Notes: generated by a model from the sequence alone, not told the origin. DNA of 64,000 nucleotides from UBA1723 sp045641065 (GCA_045641065.1 JAZUGF010000006.1:1-64000), one strand, 5' to 3'. Positions 9,265 to 18,340 are shown, counted from the stretch's first letter. Translations and numbers: made by a program.

Positions 9265-9300
9265 TATCCATACAAAAATGAGAAAACAAAAGTATCTTTT

Positions 9301-10923
9301 ATGATTAAAAAACTACTACTAACTGTTTGCACAACACTATGTTGCACTTTCCTTTATGGAAAACAGGACTGGAAGTTGGTTTGGAACGATGAGTTCGACA
9401 CTAACGGTGCTCCAGACAATTCAAAATGGTCGTTCGACACTCAAGGAAACAACTGGGACTGGGGTAACAACGAGGCCCAAAACTATACTCCTGCCGACAA
9501 GAAGAATGCGTGGGTGGAGGATGGCAATCTAATCATCGAGGCACGTAAAGAGGCATATCAATGGTATGGCGACGGTGAAACAAAGCAATACACATCTGCT
9601 CGTCTAATCACAAAAGGCAAAGGAGATTGGCTATACGGTAAAGTGGAGGTTAAGGCATTGCTTCCTACTGGTCGTGGAATGTGGCCTGCTATCTGGATGT
9701 TGTCGACTGACGACACTTACGGAGGTTGGCCCAACTCAGGAGAGATCGACATCATGGAGAATGTAGGTTTTGATCCAAACAAGATCCACTGCAATATCCA
9801 CACCGAGGCTTACAACCATAAGATGGGAACCAACAAGGGTAACACAGTCACAACGACGTCGCCAAGCCAGAATTGGCACATCTATAGTATGGAATGGGAC
9901 GCAGAAAAGATCATTCTCTTATTGGATGGCGAACAGGTGTTCCGTTTCGACAACGAGCACAAGACATCAGCACAGTGGCCATACGACAAGAGATTCCACC
10001 TACTTCTTAACATCGCCGTCGGTGGCGGTTGGGGCGGCGAGCAAGGTATCGACGACGGTATCTTTCCTCAGCGTATGCTTGTCGACTATGTCCGCGTCTA
10101 CCAGTATGGAGAGGTTGAGGATGAACCTGTCGATGGAGTGTTGACTCTAAAGACAACTACAGATGAATTGGTTTGTGAGGGAAATGAAATCGGAATCACA
10201 ATCGACACTACAGGAACTGGAGCACTTCTATACCCAGAGAAGTTGACGATGAGTGTTTATGAGGTTGACAACGATGGTAACCGTAATTATGCAGATATGT
10301 CAAATGCGTTGAGTTTCGATGGCAAAATCAATCTAACATTGAAGCCAAACAGCACTGAGAAAGCTACAATCATTACAGAAATCACATACCGTAAAGATGA
10401 AGGTGAATTTGAGCAGGTTGAGTCCGAGACATCTTACGTTAAAATCTCATCTCGCCCTGTGGTTGCATCGTTAGACAGTATCGGCAAAAAGGATGTGAAA
10501 CTTAACATCGATATGTCGGCTGGCAATCCTCCATATTTCTATTATTTGGATGAAGACAACGGCAGACCAAGAGAGGGTAATGAAATATATGATTTGGAGA
10601 AAGGAGACCATGAAGTGAGCATTGTTGATGGAAACGGATGTATATCAGATTCTTACAAATTTAACATTCCAGACCCAACATCTGTTGACAATATCGCAGG
10701 AAGCAATATCGCAGGAAGCAATATCGCAGTTTACGCAATCAATAATGGCATTAAGGTGGATGGTGCAGTCGACGGTGCAGCATTCCGTATTATTGATGCA
10801 AACGGAATCGTTGTGATAGATGGCAAATTGTCTGGCGACGGTACTATCATCGCGTCTTCTTTGGGCAACGGAATCTACTACGTGCTAATTGAAGGCAAAG
10901 CTTATCCGGTATTGATGAAATAA
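9301..10923 (+). CDS. Secreted GH16 beta-glucanase with type IX-like sorting tail
   Basis: 540 residues from ATG 9301, which follows a -7 box and begins a good signal peptide (MIKKLLLTVCTTLCCTFLYG). A family 16 glycoside hydrolase domain covers about 22-280, with the catalytic ExDxxE motif in GEIDIMEN and a laminarinase-like ending (MLVDYVRVYQYGE). A beta-rich region follows, then a linker with repeated NIAGS. The C-terminal 65 residues resemble a type A T9SS sorting domain (LGNGIYYVLIEGKAYPVLMK). It probably cleaves beta-1,3 or mixed-linkage glucans at the surface. PorE- and PorP-like genes in the window agree with T9SS export. Confidence 0.9.
   Translation: MIKKLLLTVCTTLCCTFLYGKQDWKLVWNDEFDTNGAPDNSKWSFDTQGNNWDWGNNEAQNYTPADKKNAWVEDGNLIIEARKEAYQWYGDGETKQYTSARLITKGKGDWLYGKVEVKALLPTGRGMWPAIWMLSTDDTYGGWPNSGEIDIMENVGFDPNKIHCNIHTEAYNHKMGTNKGNTVTTTSPSQNWHIYSMEWDAEKIILLLDGEQVFRFDNEHKTSAQWPYDKRFHLLLNIAVGGGWGGEQGIDDGIFPQRMLVDYVRVYQYGEVEDEPVDGVLTLKTTTDELVCEGNEIGITIDTTGTGALLYPEKLTMSVYEVDNDGNRNYADMSNALSFDGKINLTLKPNSTEKATIITEITYRKDEGEFEQVESETSYVKISSRPVVASLDSIGKKDVKLNIDMSAGNPPYFYYLDEDNGRPREGNEIYDLEKGDHEVSIVDGNGCISDSYKFNIPDPTSVDNIAGSNIAGSNIAVYAINNGIKVDGAVDGAAFRIIDANGIVVIDGKLSGDGTIIASSLGNGIYYVLIEGKAYPVLMK
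10690..10729 (+). repeat. In-frame 15-bp tandem repeat in GH16 linker
   Basis: AATATCGCAGGAAGC occurs twice exactly, followed by a 10-bp partial third copy. It encodes NIAGS-NIAGS-NIA just before the sorting tail. It is a likely site of copy-number variation in the linker. Confidence 0.75.
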
Positions 10924-10926
10924 TCG

Positions 10927-10952
10927 GTAGAGACGGGGCATGCCCCCGTCTT
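10927..10952. repeat. REP-like palindrome (GAGACGGGG-N-CCCCGTCTTT)
   Basis: GACGGGGCATGCCCCCGTC is a short GC-rich palindrome directly after the GH16 stop. Close relatives lie at 18605-18624 and 62244-62264. Confidence 0.65.
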
Positions 10953-10963
10953 TCTCAAAACAT

Positions 10964-10998
10964 AAAAATCCCCACTCCTATTTGGAATGGGGATTTTT
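10964..10998. terminator. Bidirectional intrinsic terminator
   Basis: AAAAATCCCC ... GGGGATTTTT with inner pairing, between the convergent GH16 (+) and membrane-protein (-) genes. It has T-runs on both strands. Confidence 0.85.
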
Positions 10999-11002
10999 AT
11001 GT

Positions 11003-11536
11003 TCAAATTATTCTTGACATCACATCATATTCAATGATGAATATAATTCCGATTTCCTCCCAAAACAAAATCGAATTACTATCAGGAAAATCCAATCTCT
11101 TTCCCTTAAACAACAATCCTAATATCAATCCTACCCCTAAAATCAGCAGAGCATAATAATTCTCCAAAGCCAAGATATAGAACAAACATACCAAAGCACT
11201 ACCTGTGAACGAGCCGATCTTATGAACAGCTAGTTCCAACTTTGTCTCCTCTCCTGGATGGTAGGAATAGTATCCTGCAAGAGCAAGACCAAGCACTCCA
11301 ATCGACGGCATAATCGGCCAATAAGCATATTCAGAAAAAGAGTACGTAGTAGGAAACCAATATGACAACCATCCCATAACTGTACAGATTGTAATTTTCC
11401 ACCAATTATATCTTCCCGAATACTCCGCTGTGATGCTCAAACTCTGCGGAATAAATCTAAACTTCAATAGAAATCCAACAATGTAAACCACCATTGCCAC
11501 AAATCCTATCGCACTTATTATATTTAAAACTTCCAT
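11003..11536 (-). CDS. Small multi-pass membrane protein, unknown function
   Basis: 177 residues from the ATG at 11536. A frame from 11578 is possible, but a TATCTTTG -7 box at 11558-11565 lies inside that extension, so 11536 is the better start. About five hydrophobic segments are visible: IGFVAMVVYIVGF, ITICTVMGWLSYWF, IGVLGLALAGYY, ALVCLFYILAL and ALLILGVGLILGLLF. I do not recognise the family. It is a single gene between two terminators. Confidence 0.7.
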   Translation of the reverse strand: MEVLNIISAIGFVAMVVYIVGFLLKFRFIPQSLSITAEYSGRYNWWKITICTVMGWLSYWFPTTYSFSEYAYWPIMPSIGVLGLALAGYYSYHPGEETKLELAVHKIGSFTGSALVCLFYILALENYYALLILGVGLILGLLFKGKRLDFPDSNSILFWEEIGIIFIIEYDVMSRII

Positions 11537-11557
11537 GGACAAAACTTCTACTGAGTG

Positions 11558-11565
11558 CAAAGATA
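11558..11565 (-). promoter_or_regulatory. -7 box that decides the membrane-protein start
   Basis: TATCTTTG (minus) with TTTTTTG 17 bp upstream, placing the transcript start inside the longer reading frame. Confidence 0.55.
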
Positions 11566-11584
11566 ATGCTTTATCCATATAACA

Positions 11585-11617
11585 AAAAATCCCGACTCAA
11601 TTTGAGCCGGGATTTTT
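11585..11617. terminator. Intrinsic terminator after the DUF2779 gene
   Basis: AAAAATCCCGACTCAA pairs with TTGAGCCGGGATTTTT, just past the stop at 11619. It is closely related in sequence to the hairpins at 16898-16932 and 18341-18373. Confidence 0.85.
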
Positions 11618-11618
11618 A

Positions 11619-13229
11619 CTATTTCTCCTTGTGTTTATACACGCCACCATTGGTCAGTTCTATCAGTTTCTCCCAGATACGAACCATGGCCAAAGTGTCG
11701 AGCTTGCAATATTTAAGCAAACCTTCGCGTGCCTCTCTCTGCTCATCAGGAGACATATCCTTGATTTTTGGAAACAACGTCATTGCTTCATCTCCCTTAT
11801 GGACATTGGGCAACTTGGAATAATCAAGTTCTGGATTATTCGGGAACAATGCAGGAAGCACCTCCTTAATAGAAGAAGAACCTTTCATATTGATTTGATA
11901 GCAAGATCCATTTTCAAAAGGTATTATCAAATCCCTGATATTATCATGAATGTTCATCAGGTCGTCATGCAAGTTTTTGTACAAGCTAGCCAACCTAGCT
12001 ATTCTACCACATTCAAACTTCTTGTTGTAGACCACAACACATACATTTAAGGGAATATTCTTAACTAACTGATCAGCCAATGCGCGACGAGGGTCAGATC
12101 CGTCGGAGAGAGCCAAAAACTCCTTGTGATTAAGTTTGCCACCCAAATTGTCTATATGATGTAGAGAATACTGGAATGGAATCTGTTCGTAAGGTCTTGA
12201 ATCTACGTGTATAGGCAATACCGGCTGAACTGTCTCGAAATCTAAGAAATAGATTGGATAAGAAAGAGTGTTCAAGAACTCCTTTATTTTATCGTCGTCA
12301 TGAAATATCTCCTGCGAGCCAGTCGATTCTATTTCTATCTGACGTCTCTGATATACATATTTGTCAGTTTTCCCAATATATTTCATGAAATCATCATACG
12401 AGACAACGCCTTTTTCATACAACTCAAAAGATTTCACGTCGCCTATAGAGAACACCGAAGGCTCCTGAATATTATTTTTCTTCTTGCAATACTCTTTAAA
12501 AGCACAACCATACGGATGCTGACAATGAATTCCAATATTTGAATCCAGTTCCTTATCGCAATTAAGCACGTAACCCGCCAACTCTATTTCACGACCTACC
12601 GTCTTCATCCTCTCTTTCACCACCTTGGTCAAGTTTGTTTTATGAAACAACTCTTTCAAGTTATATTTCGGAGTTCCCGACTTATCCGTCTTTCCATCAT
12701 AGTTATACTTGGAGTTCAAGACAAGAGTGTAATAATTTTCCACTTCCACACCGCACTTCATCAGTATGTATGCCTGACAAGCCAAATCGTCAATATACAC
12801 GTTCTTTCTTCCTCCTTCGTTTGGCTTATCATCGTCGCTACCAGTAGAACTCTTAACCTCATAAATATCAAAAACATGACCGCCTTTACTTCTGCGATGC
12901 AGAATATCCACAGCACAATAAACACCTTTATAGGAGAACGATGCTTCGCAGATATTATTTACACCGCTGGTCGGCACTATTAATTTTGATGTTTCGATCA
13001 TCATCTTGCTCAAATCCAAAACAATATTGCCATTGGGATCAGTTTTTGTAGCAGTAACATCTACATAATCTCCGAAATAGTTCATTGCCAAGTCTCCGAC
13101 CTCATTACCCTTTTCAAAACGAGCTTTTGCACTATCGTCAATGACGGCCTCTCCTGGTTTGTTTACCTCAAGCCATAGCCTCTTCGGACACTGGCAAAAT
13201 GCCAAAAATTTTGATTTTGAAAGTCCCAT
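11619..13229 (-). CDS. DUF2779-type protein: Cas4-like nuclease plus DEDD exonuclease-like domain
   Basis: 536 residues. The N-terminus LSKSKFLAFCQCPKRLWLE is typical of Cas4/AddB-like PD-(D/E)XK nucleases. The acidic and Lys residues are visible as CAVDILHRR ... FDIYEVKSST, and a Cys cluster (CQHPYGCAFKEYC) together with the N-terminal Cys could hold an Fe-S centre. From about residue 315 a second domain shows FLDFET and KYCKLDTLAM, as in DEDD 3'-5' exonucleases. It lies directly downstream of McrBC on the same strand, with its own -7 box at 13284-13291 and a strong GGGAGGAG ribosome-binding site. A role as defence-linked nuclease is inferred. Confidence 0.78.
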   Translation of the reverse strand: MGLSKSKFLAFCQCPKRLWLEVNKPGEAVIDDSAKARFEKGNEVGDLAMNYFGDYVDVTATKTDPNGNIVLDLSKMMIETSKLIVPTSGVNNICEASFSYKGVYCAVDILHRRSKGGHVFDIYEVKSSTGSDDDKPNEGGRKNVYIDDLACQAYILMKCGVEVENYYTLVLNSKYNYDGKTDKSGTPKYNLKELFHKTNLTKVVKERMKTVGREIELAGYVLNCDKELDSNIGIHCQHPYGCAFKEYCKKKNNIQEPSVFSIGDVKSFELYEKGVVSYDDFMKYIGKTDKYVYQRRQIEIESTGSQEIFHDDDKIKEFLNTLSYPIYFLDFETVQPVLPIHVDSRPYEQIPFQYSLHHIDNLGGKLNHKEFLALSDGSDPRRALADQLVKNIPLNVCVVVYNKKFECGRIARLASLYKNLHDDLMNIHDNIRDLIIPFENGSCYQINMKGSSSIKEVLPALFPNNPELDYSKLPNVHKGDEAMTLFPKIKDMSPDEQREAREGLLKYCKLDTLAMVRIWEKLIELTNGGVYKHKEK

Positions 13230-13283
13230 AGCTTACTCCTCCCATAATTAAGTTAATAATATATCTTATCCCTATTTTTACTA

Positions 13284-13291
13284 CAAATGTA
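13284..13291 (-). promoter_or_regulatory. -7 box for the DUF2779 gene
   Basis: TACATTTG (minus), 55 bp upstream of the ATG. It suggests the gene can be transcribed independently of mcrBC. Confidence 0.45.
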
Positions 13292-13299
13292 TAGCAACC

Positions 13300-14775
13300 T
13301 TACGGCTGATATTTTAACAAATCCTCACATGAATTTCTAAATTCTTTTTCAGCCATTTCCATAGTTTTAGCAAACTTCTCATAATTGCCATCTGCCTTCT
13401 GTATTTTCATACCTATCTGATGAATTTCAGAACCATCTACGTCAACTATTCTTAAATCTTCTTTCACTGGTTCTACATCTTCGTCTTTCCCTGCATCCGC
13501 AGCCACAGGATAAAAAAGGAACCCATTATTCGACTTAAAACGATACATATAGACTATTGTCTTATAATATATCTCCATGTTTCTATCGCGATCTGAGAGA
13601 TTATAACGATCCAAAGGAATATACTTGGCATCAGCCACGCTCTTTTCATCTTTTGATATATAATCAGGAACAATTTTTATTCCCTGATCAAATAGTTTGA
13701 AATCACTATTTTTAGACGTATAATGATTAAAACTTTCCTTTAACACTACTGCTATATACTCTTCCCAAAGCCATGCCCCATCGAACAAAACTCCATAAAT
13801 CTCCTTCTTTTCATTATTTTCCTTGCCATACGACAATTTATCATGCATAAGTATCATGCGACAGATATTCTGAAGCTGAGCATATTCGTGGAAATAAGGA
13901 TGAGCTACCGGACGGATATTCTTATTCAGTATCTTCTGACGCTCTTTCTGATTGAATGTAGGAGTAGCCTGACAAATATCCATCACAGCCTGCTTCGTGT
14001 CATTATCGCTTGCAAGAATACCCTTGAAAGAGGAATTTCGACGCAAATACTCTATAGCATGGCGGACAAGTTGAGTGACATCATTATCCATACTATGTTC
14101 ACGAGTGTTATAAGCAACCTTACCCATGAATGGAATATTCTTCTGGATGTGACGATTCACATCTATCACTCCACGTATGTTGGCATCATTATGCTGATAC
14201 GTGCGGTATTTCTTAAAAACACCCTTCTTCCACGCCTCCTTCAAATAATGAGGAAATAGCAACGCAGTCAAATCAAGAATAGGATGCTTGCTCGAATCGA
14301 GTTTCCAATCAAAAAGATTCAGATGAAGCACTTTGCTGAGCATGTACTGAAGAAAGAAATCGTTTTCATCATTCTGAGCGAATCTCGATCTGATATTTAT
14401 CTGAAGACCATTCACACAGATAAAACCCATCACATTTCCTGTGGAAAGACGATACTCTTTATCTTTTTCTTCTTGTAACTTGACTATAAAGCTATCATCT
14501 CCACCTAAATCGTTATCAGAATCTACTTCATTGGAGAATAAAAGCAAGTTTCCATCAGACTCCGCAACAAGATCTTTAACTGGTTTTCTTGATAAATCCT
14601 TTATAGTGTCGATATTTTTCACTATAAATTCACCACACTTTTTCTCGCAATCACAAACCCATTGATCTCCATTTTTTTGTGGTTCATAGATTGCATAGGA
14701 AGACGGCCTTTTGACATAATAAGCCAGATCTCCAAAGCGATTGTCAAGAAGATTAATCAGATTTGACATAAGCAA
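13300..14775 (-). CDS. mcrC: McrC-like nuclease subunit of a type IV restriction system
   Basis: 491 residues. The N-terminal part is the McrC/LlaJI-type interaction domain (GNVMGFICVNGLQINIRSRF). A C-terminal PD-(D/E)XK nuclease core is visible as IVPDYISKDEKSVADAKYI, in which the Asp and the DAK triad are present. McrC binds the McrB GTPase ring and cuts modified DNA. It is encoded 12 bp after McrB on the same strand, in the usual B-C order. Start at 14775. Confidence 0.87.
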   Translation of the reverse strand: MLMSNLINLLDNRFGDLAYYVKRPSSYAIYEPQKNGDQWVCDCEKKCGEFIVKNIDTIKDLSRKPVKDLVAESDGNLLLFSNEVDSDNDLGGDDSFIVKLQEEKDKEYRLSTGNVMGFICVNGLQINIRSRFAQNDENDFFLQYMLSKVLHLNLFDWKLDSSKHPILDLTALLFPHYLKEAWKKGVFKKYRTYQHNDANIRGVIDVNRHIQKNIPFMGKVAYNTREHSMDNDVTQLVRHAIEYLRRNSSFKGILASDNDTKQAVMDICQATPTFNQKERQKILNKNIRPVAHPYFHEYAQLQNICRMILMHDKLSYGKENNEKKEIYGVLFDGAWLWEEYIAVVLKESFNHYTSKNSDFKLFDQGIKIVPDYISKDEKSVADAKYIPLDRYNLSDRDRNMEIYYKTIVYMYRFKSNNGFLFYPVAADAGKDEDVEPVKEDLRIVDVDGSEIHQIGMKIQKADGNYEKFAKTMEMAEKEFRNSCEDLLKYQP

Positions 14776-14787
14776 AAAATTTTATTC

Positions 14788-16581
14788 TTAATCATTGTCA
14801 GAATCTTCATCATCTTCTATAGGAGAATATATGTTATTTACAAATATTTCTTTGTAAATTTCATCATCACCAACCTTATCCGAAATCTTTGATTTTATCA
14901 TATCCCACAATTCATTTATTTTTTTCTCTATATTTCCCTCCTTGAAATCAACTTTCAAAGACTTTGGTCCCTTTTTATTATTACTCTCCGAGAAGATATT
15001 GAAGTCGCTAACTTTTACTTTCAAATCAACCCCATTATTCTTCAAGACCAAATTAAGTTTCTCAATTCTTTCCAAAAGTTCTATAGGAATCAAAGAATTG
15101 TATGCATTTTTAATTTGTTCTAATTGTTCCTTTGCATTAGACATACCTCTCAAATACTCCTTCACCACTCCAGAAATATAAAAGTCCCAAAGTTTTGAGT
15201 ATCTGTCCTTGCCATTACCACACTTATCCAATTTCAAGAAATAAGAACCTCCAATATGATATGAAGAATCAAGTCCTTCTACACCTTCTATAGCCTCGTT
15301 CAAAGAAGTCATTCTTTGAACTGATTCTTTTGGCAATCCCATATTCTTTGCACTATCCTCAGCAGTAACCTCCATCCATGCGAAACGACGACGCATAGCA
15401 AAGTCCATGCTGTCCACACTACGGTCTATATCATTCATTGTACCAATGATATAGACATTCTCTGGAACATAGAATCCACCCTTAAACGGATCATTTCCAT
15501 TCTGATCAATTAGATTCTGATATTGAGTCTGAACTCTGCCTTTCGTACCTCGATAGCCAGGATCAATAGAGAAAAACAACTCGCCGAAGATCTTAGACAT
15601 CTCTCCACGATTGATCTCATCAATTACAAAAACGAATTTCTCATTAGGATTCAATAAAGCTTTCTTACAAAACTCTTTGAATACGCCATCTCTTCTTTCA
15701 AAGCCAACAGAACCTGATGTAGTAGCACTGGTTGGACGCAATCCTTCCACAAAGTCAGTGTAATCATACGATGGATGGAACTGAACGAACTTATAATTCT
15801 CGCTTTTTAAGAAATTCTCTTTATCGGCATCAGGCAATCTACTATATGTGCAATTTTTAATTAAGCAACAAGCAATTTGCTTAGCCAAATATGTTTTACC
15901 AGTACCTGGAGCTCCAGTTAGAACAAGGTTGTGATTTTTCTCTAATTGACCCTTATATTTAGTAATGGCATCAAATTCGGACCAAGACTTCCACATATCT
16001 TGTGCCGCATTATCAAAATCCACACCGTTAATAGTACCAATCAAAGCACTCTGCATTTCAGAAATTTTATCTGACGCTTCAACGCCTTTGATTTTGCACA
16101 AATAAGTTAATGCTTCTTTCTTAAAAATTGGCAAAATTGAATTATCTTTTGAATACAGATAAGCTATCTTCCATTTGGTAGCATCACCAAACTTAATATC
16201 ATCTATTGTACTAATATCACCATTACTTGCTGCGGAAGCGATTTTTATAATTCTATCCTTTATGACATTCCAAGCATCATCAACATTACCCCCATAAGCG
16301 TTAGAAAAATCATAATTGTTTTTATTAAACTCTGAATTTCCCGTTTCTATTTCATGAATGCCAAACTTAGAAGCACTACCTCCTTTAATACCTCCCAACT
16401 TATCAGTATGTATTTCTACCCAATAACAAAAAGAATAATCATCCTCTTTTTTATCATACTTATGAAGATGATTATATTGGTACAAATTCATTTCCTTTAA
16501 TTCTTCTTCACTCCATCGTTTCTGAAACTTTTCCTTCAAACTTTGAATTTCATTCGGTTGCAGCTGATTCTTTTCTCCCAT
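14788..16581 (-). CDS. mcrB: McrB-like AAA+ GTPase subunit
   Basis: 597 residues. A long N-terminal region (about 1-205), probably the modified-DNA-sensing domain, precedes the AAA+ core: Walker A GAPGTGKTYLAKQ near 237, Walker B FVFVIDEINRGEMSK, and the McrB-type sensor GTMNDIDRSVDSMDFAMRRR. McrB proteins hydrolyse GTP and drive translocation for McrC. The N-terminal domain is not one I can name, so the recognised modification is unknown. It forms an operon with mcrC. Confidence 0.88.
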   Translation of the reverse strand: MGEKNQLQPNEIQSLKEKFQKRWSEEELKEMNLYQYNHLHKYDKKEDDYSFCYWVEIHTDKLGGIKGGSASKFGIHEIETGNSEFNKNNYDFSNAYGGNVDDAWNVIKDRIIKIASAASNGDISTIDDIKFGDATKWKIAYLYSKDNSILPIFKKEALTYLCKIKGVEASDKISEMQSALIGTINGVDFDNAAQDMWKSWSEFDAITKYKGQLEKNHNLVLTGAPGTGKTYLAKQIACCLIKNCTYSRLPDADKENFLKSENYKFVQFHPSYDYTDFVEGLRPTSATTSGSVGFERRDGVFKEFCKKALLNPNEKFVFVIDEINRGEMSKIFGELFFSIDPGYRGTKGRVQTQYQNLIDQNGNDPFKGGFYVPENVYIIGTMNDIDRSVDSMDFAMRRRFAWMEVTAEDSAKNMGLPKESVQRMTSLNEAIEGVEGLDSSYHIGGSYFLKLDKCGNGKDRYSKLWDFYISGVVKEYLRGMSNAKEQLEQIKNAYNSLIPIELLERIEKLNLVLKNNGVDLKVKVSDFNIFSESNNKKGPKSLKVDFKEGNIEKKINELWDMIKSKISDKVGDDEIYKEIFVNNIYSPIEDDEDSDND

Positions 16582-16703
16582 AATCTCAATCCATTTAAGT
16601 CCTTTCGCCTACTCTCTCCGGTTTTCGGCATCTCCGTTTAATCCTATCTCATTATACCAAACAATCAATTTTTGTCGTTTTATAACGAGGAAATCCTTTA
16701 TTA

Positions 16704-16734
16704 CAAAAATAATCACGTTATCAATTTTTTACAA
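16704..16734 (-). promoter_or_regulatory. Candidate mcrBC promoter
   Basis: On the minus strand a TTG lies 20 bp before TATTTTTG, the Bacteroidetes -33/-7 layout, about 120 bp upstream of the mcrB ATG. Confidence 0.5.
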
Positions 16735-16897
16735 TACGTCGCAATATGCTTTGCAACATCAACGTTTTTCCCTTTATAAATAACACAAACATCGAATTAT
16801 CTTCCTTCTCAATAAACATAAGCGAAGCGTTACATTTTTTGAATAATTCGTGAGAAATTCATGACTATTCGTGTTTCAATCCAACCATATTAGAAAC

Positions 16898-16932
16898 AAA
16901 AAAATCCCGACTCTTCCGAATCGGGATTTTTT
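16898..16932. terminator. Intrinsic terminator after the DUF4143 ATPase gene
   Basis: AAAAAAATCCCGA ... TCGGGATTTTTT, directly after the stop at 16943. The stem is identical to the one at 18341-18373. Confidence 0.88.
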
Positions 16933-16942
16933 ATTCTTAATT

Positions 16943-18220
16943 TCAATGCATACTTCCCATCAACCAATCCAAAACAGGCACAACCTCAATGCAAACTCCA
17001 TTTTCTATAATTTGTTCATTTTCATCCCATGTAATAATCATAGACTTTACATCTTTGTTTGTAGATGCATAGCGACACAAAGCTCCGACTTCCCTTTTTC
17101 TCGTCACATCATCTTTAATTGAGTAAGAAACCTGTATGGCGGTGTTGATTTCAGAAATATAAAAATCAAGTTCCCTTTCTCCTTTCAAATAAACAACGTT
17201 TTCCCTACCATATTTTTTGCATAACGTGACAGCGACAAAATTCTCTAATAGAGAAGTATCAGAATCAATCAAAAACAAGTTCAATATACCATTATCAATA
17301 AAATAATACTTCTTGACACTTTCTCGTTCACCTGTTTTTGCATATCCATTTTCTATCGGCAATATCAACCACGAATCCACAGCATATGATATATATTCGC
17401 TTACCGTATTTACAGTAACGGAGTGTCCCGTCGACTTGATAATGTTTTGCAATCTATTGAGAGAAGTAGGCTGTTTAACACTTTCCGCCAATTTCTTTAC
17501 AATCAATCCCATCACTTTCGAATTACGAATATTGTTGCGAGCACAGATATCTCCCAAATAGATTTTTTGGTATAAGCTCTGAAGCATTGATCTTTTGTCT
17601 TTATAATTTACAATTTCAGGCAAACCTCCAAACTTAAAATATTCTGAGAAACAAGCATTTATCTTGGAATACTGAATTGTCGAGTATCTCCAATCTTCCG
17701 TCATATCCACATTCTTTGCTTTAAGGTGTTCATCAAAAGAATATGGAAAGACGTCACAAATTAAAAATCTTCCTCCCAAAGTTGTTGCGACGTCGCTACT
17801 CAACATCTTTGCATTGCTGCCAGTCACATATATTGTATACTTTGCATCAGCCAGACGTCGCACAAATTTATCCCAATGTGGAACATTTTGAATCTCATCA
17901 AAAAATAGAATCGGTTTTGTATCCGAACCAGACATCTCATAGTGGACTTCCAATATTAAATTAAGATCGTCAGCCTGCATCTCAGACAAACGTTCATCCT
18001 CAAAATTCACGAACAATATGTCTTTTCGATCAACACCATCCCGCAACAACTGATTCAAACGTTGATATAAGATATATGTTTTCCCGACACGACGAAGCCC
18101 AACAAACACATAATTTGCATTTTTCTCAAATTCGAATGGTCTCTCAACAACATCAAGAGACGCTATTTCTTCACGTTTATCAATTACACATTGCCTTATG
18201 ATATTTTTACTTATTCCCAT
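16943..18220 (-). CDS. Solo AAA ATPase with DUF4143 / nuclease-like C-terminus
   Basis: 425 residues. Walker A is in FVGLRRVGKTYIL (about 36-48) and Walker B in PILFFDEIQNVPHWDKF. A DUF4143-type region follows, and near the C-terminus GERELDFYI ... AIQVSY resembles a degenerate PD-(D/E)XK strand. Such proteins are abundant in Bacteroidales and their function is largely unknown. Three 32-bp direct repeats lie directly upstream of its ATG. Its C-terminus is homologous to the remnant at 49540-49791. Confidence 0.87.
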   Translation of the reverse strand: MGISKNIIRQCVIDKREEIASLDVVERPFEFEKNANYVFVGLRRVGKTYILYQRLNQLLRDGVDRKDILFVNFEDERLSEMQADDLNLILEVHYEMSGSDTKPILFFDEIQNVPHWDKFVRRLADAKYTIYVTGSNAKMLSSDVATTLGGRFLICDVFPYSFDEHLKAKNVDMTEDWRYSTIQYSKINACFSEYFKFGGLPEIVNYKDKRSMLQSLYQKIYLGDICARNNIRNSKVMGLIVKKLAESVKQPTSLNRLQNIIKSTGHSVTVNTVSEYISYAVDSWLILPIENGYAKTGERESVKKYYFIDNGILNLFLIDSDTSLLENFVAVTLCKKYGRENVVYLKGERELDFYISEINTAIQVSYSIKDDVTRKREVGALCRYASTNKDVKSMIITWDENEQIIENGVCIEVVPVLDWLMGSMH

Positions 18221-18221
18221 A

Positions 18222-18317
18222 TTTTATTCAGTATACCAAACAAAATTATAGAATTTTATTCAGTATATAACACAAATTTTCCATTTTTTGTTCAGTATGA
18301 TGAATAAAATTCATTAT
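18222..18317. repeat. Three tandem 32-bp repeats upstream of the DUF4143 ATPase
   Basis: TTTTATTCAGTATA begins at 18222 and 18254, and TTTTGTTCAGTATG at 18286, an exact 32-bp period. ACAAAATT-like words recur at matching places in each unit. The first unit ends 1 bp from the start codon, and a minus-strand TAATTTTG -7 box (18241-18248) lies inside the array. The repeats therefore overlap promoter and leader. Confidence 0.8.
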
Positions 18318-18340
18318 AAAGCCATCTTTCTCCACATAAC

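Larger units (their letters stand above)
16582..16942. other. Gene-poor 361-bp region: mcrB leader plus terminator
   Basis: No convincing gene. It contains the candidate mcrB promoter (16704-16734) and the terminator at 16898-16932 that ends the ATPase transcript. The remainder is AT-rich. Confidence 0.6.

Noticed and set aside
18222..18317. Three evenly spaced repeats could be a minimal CRISPR array
   Set aside because: Units share only part of the 32-bp period, spacers are not 30-40 bp of unique sequence, no cas genes are present, and the array abuts a start codon.
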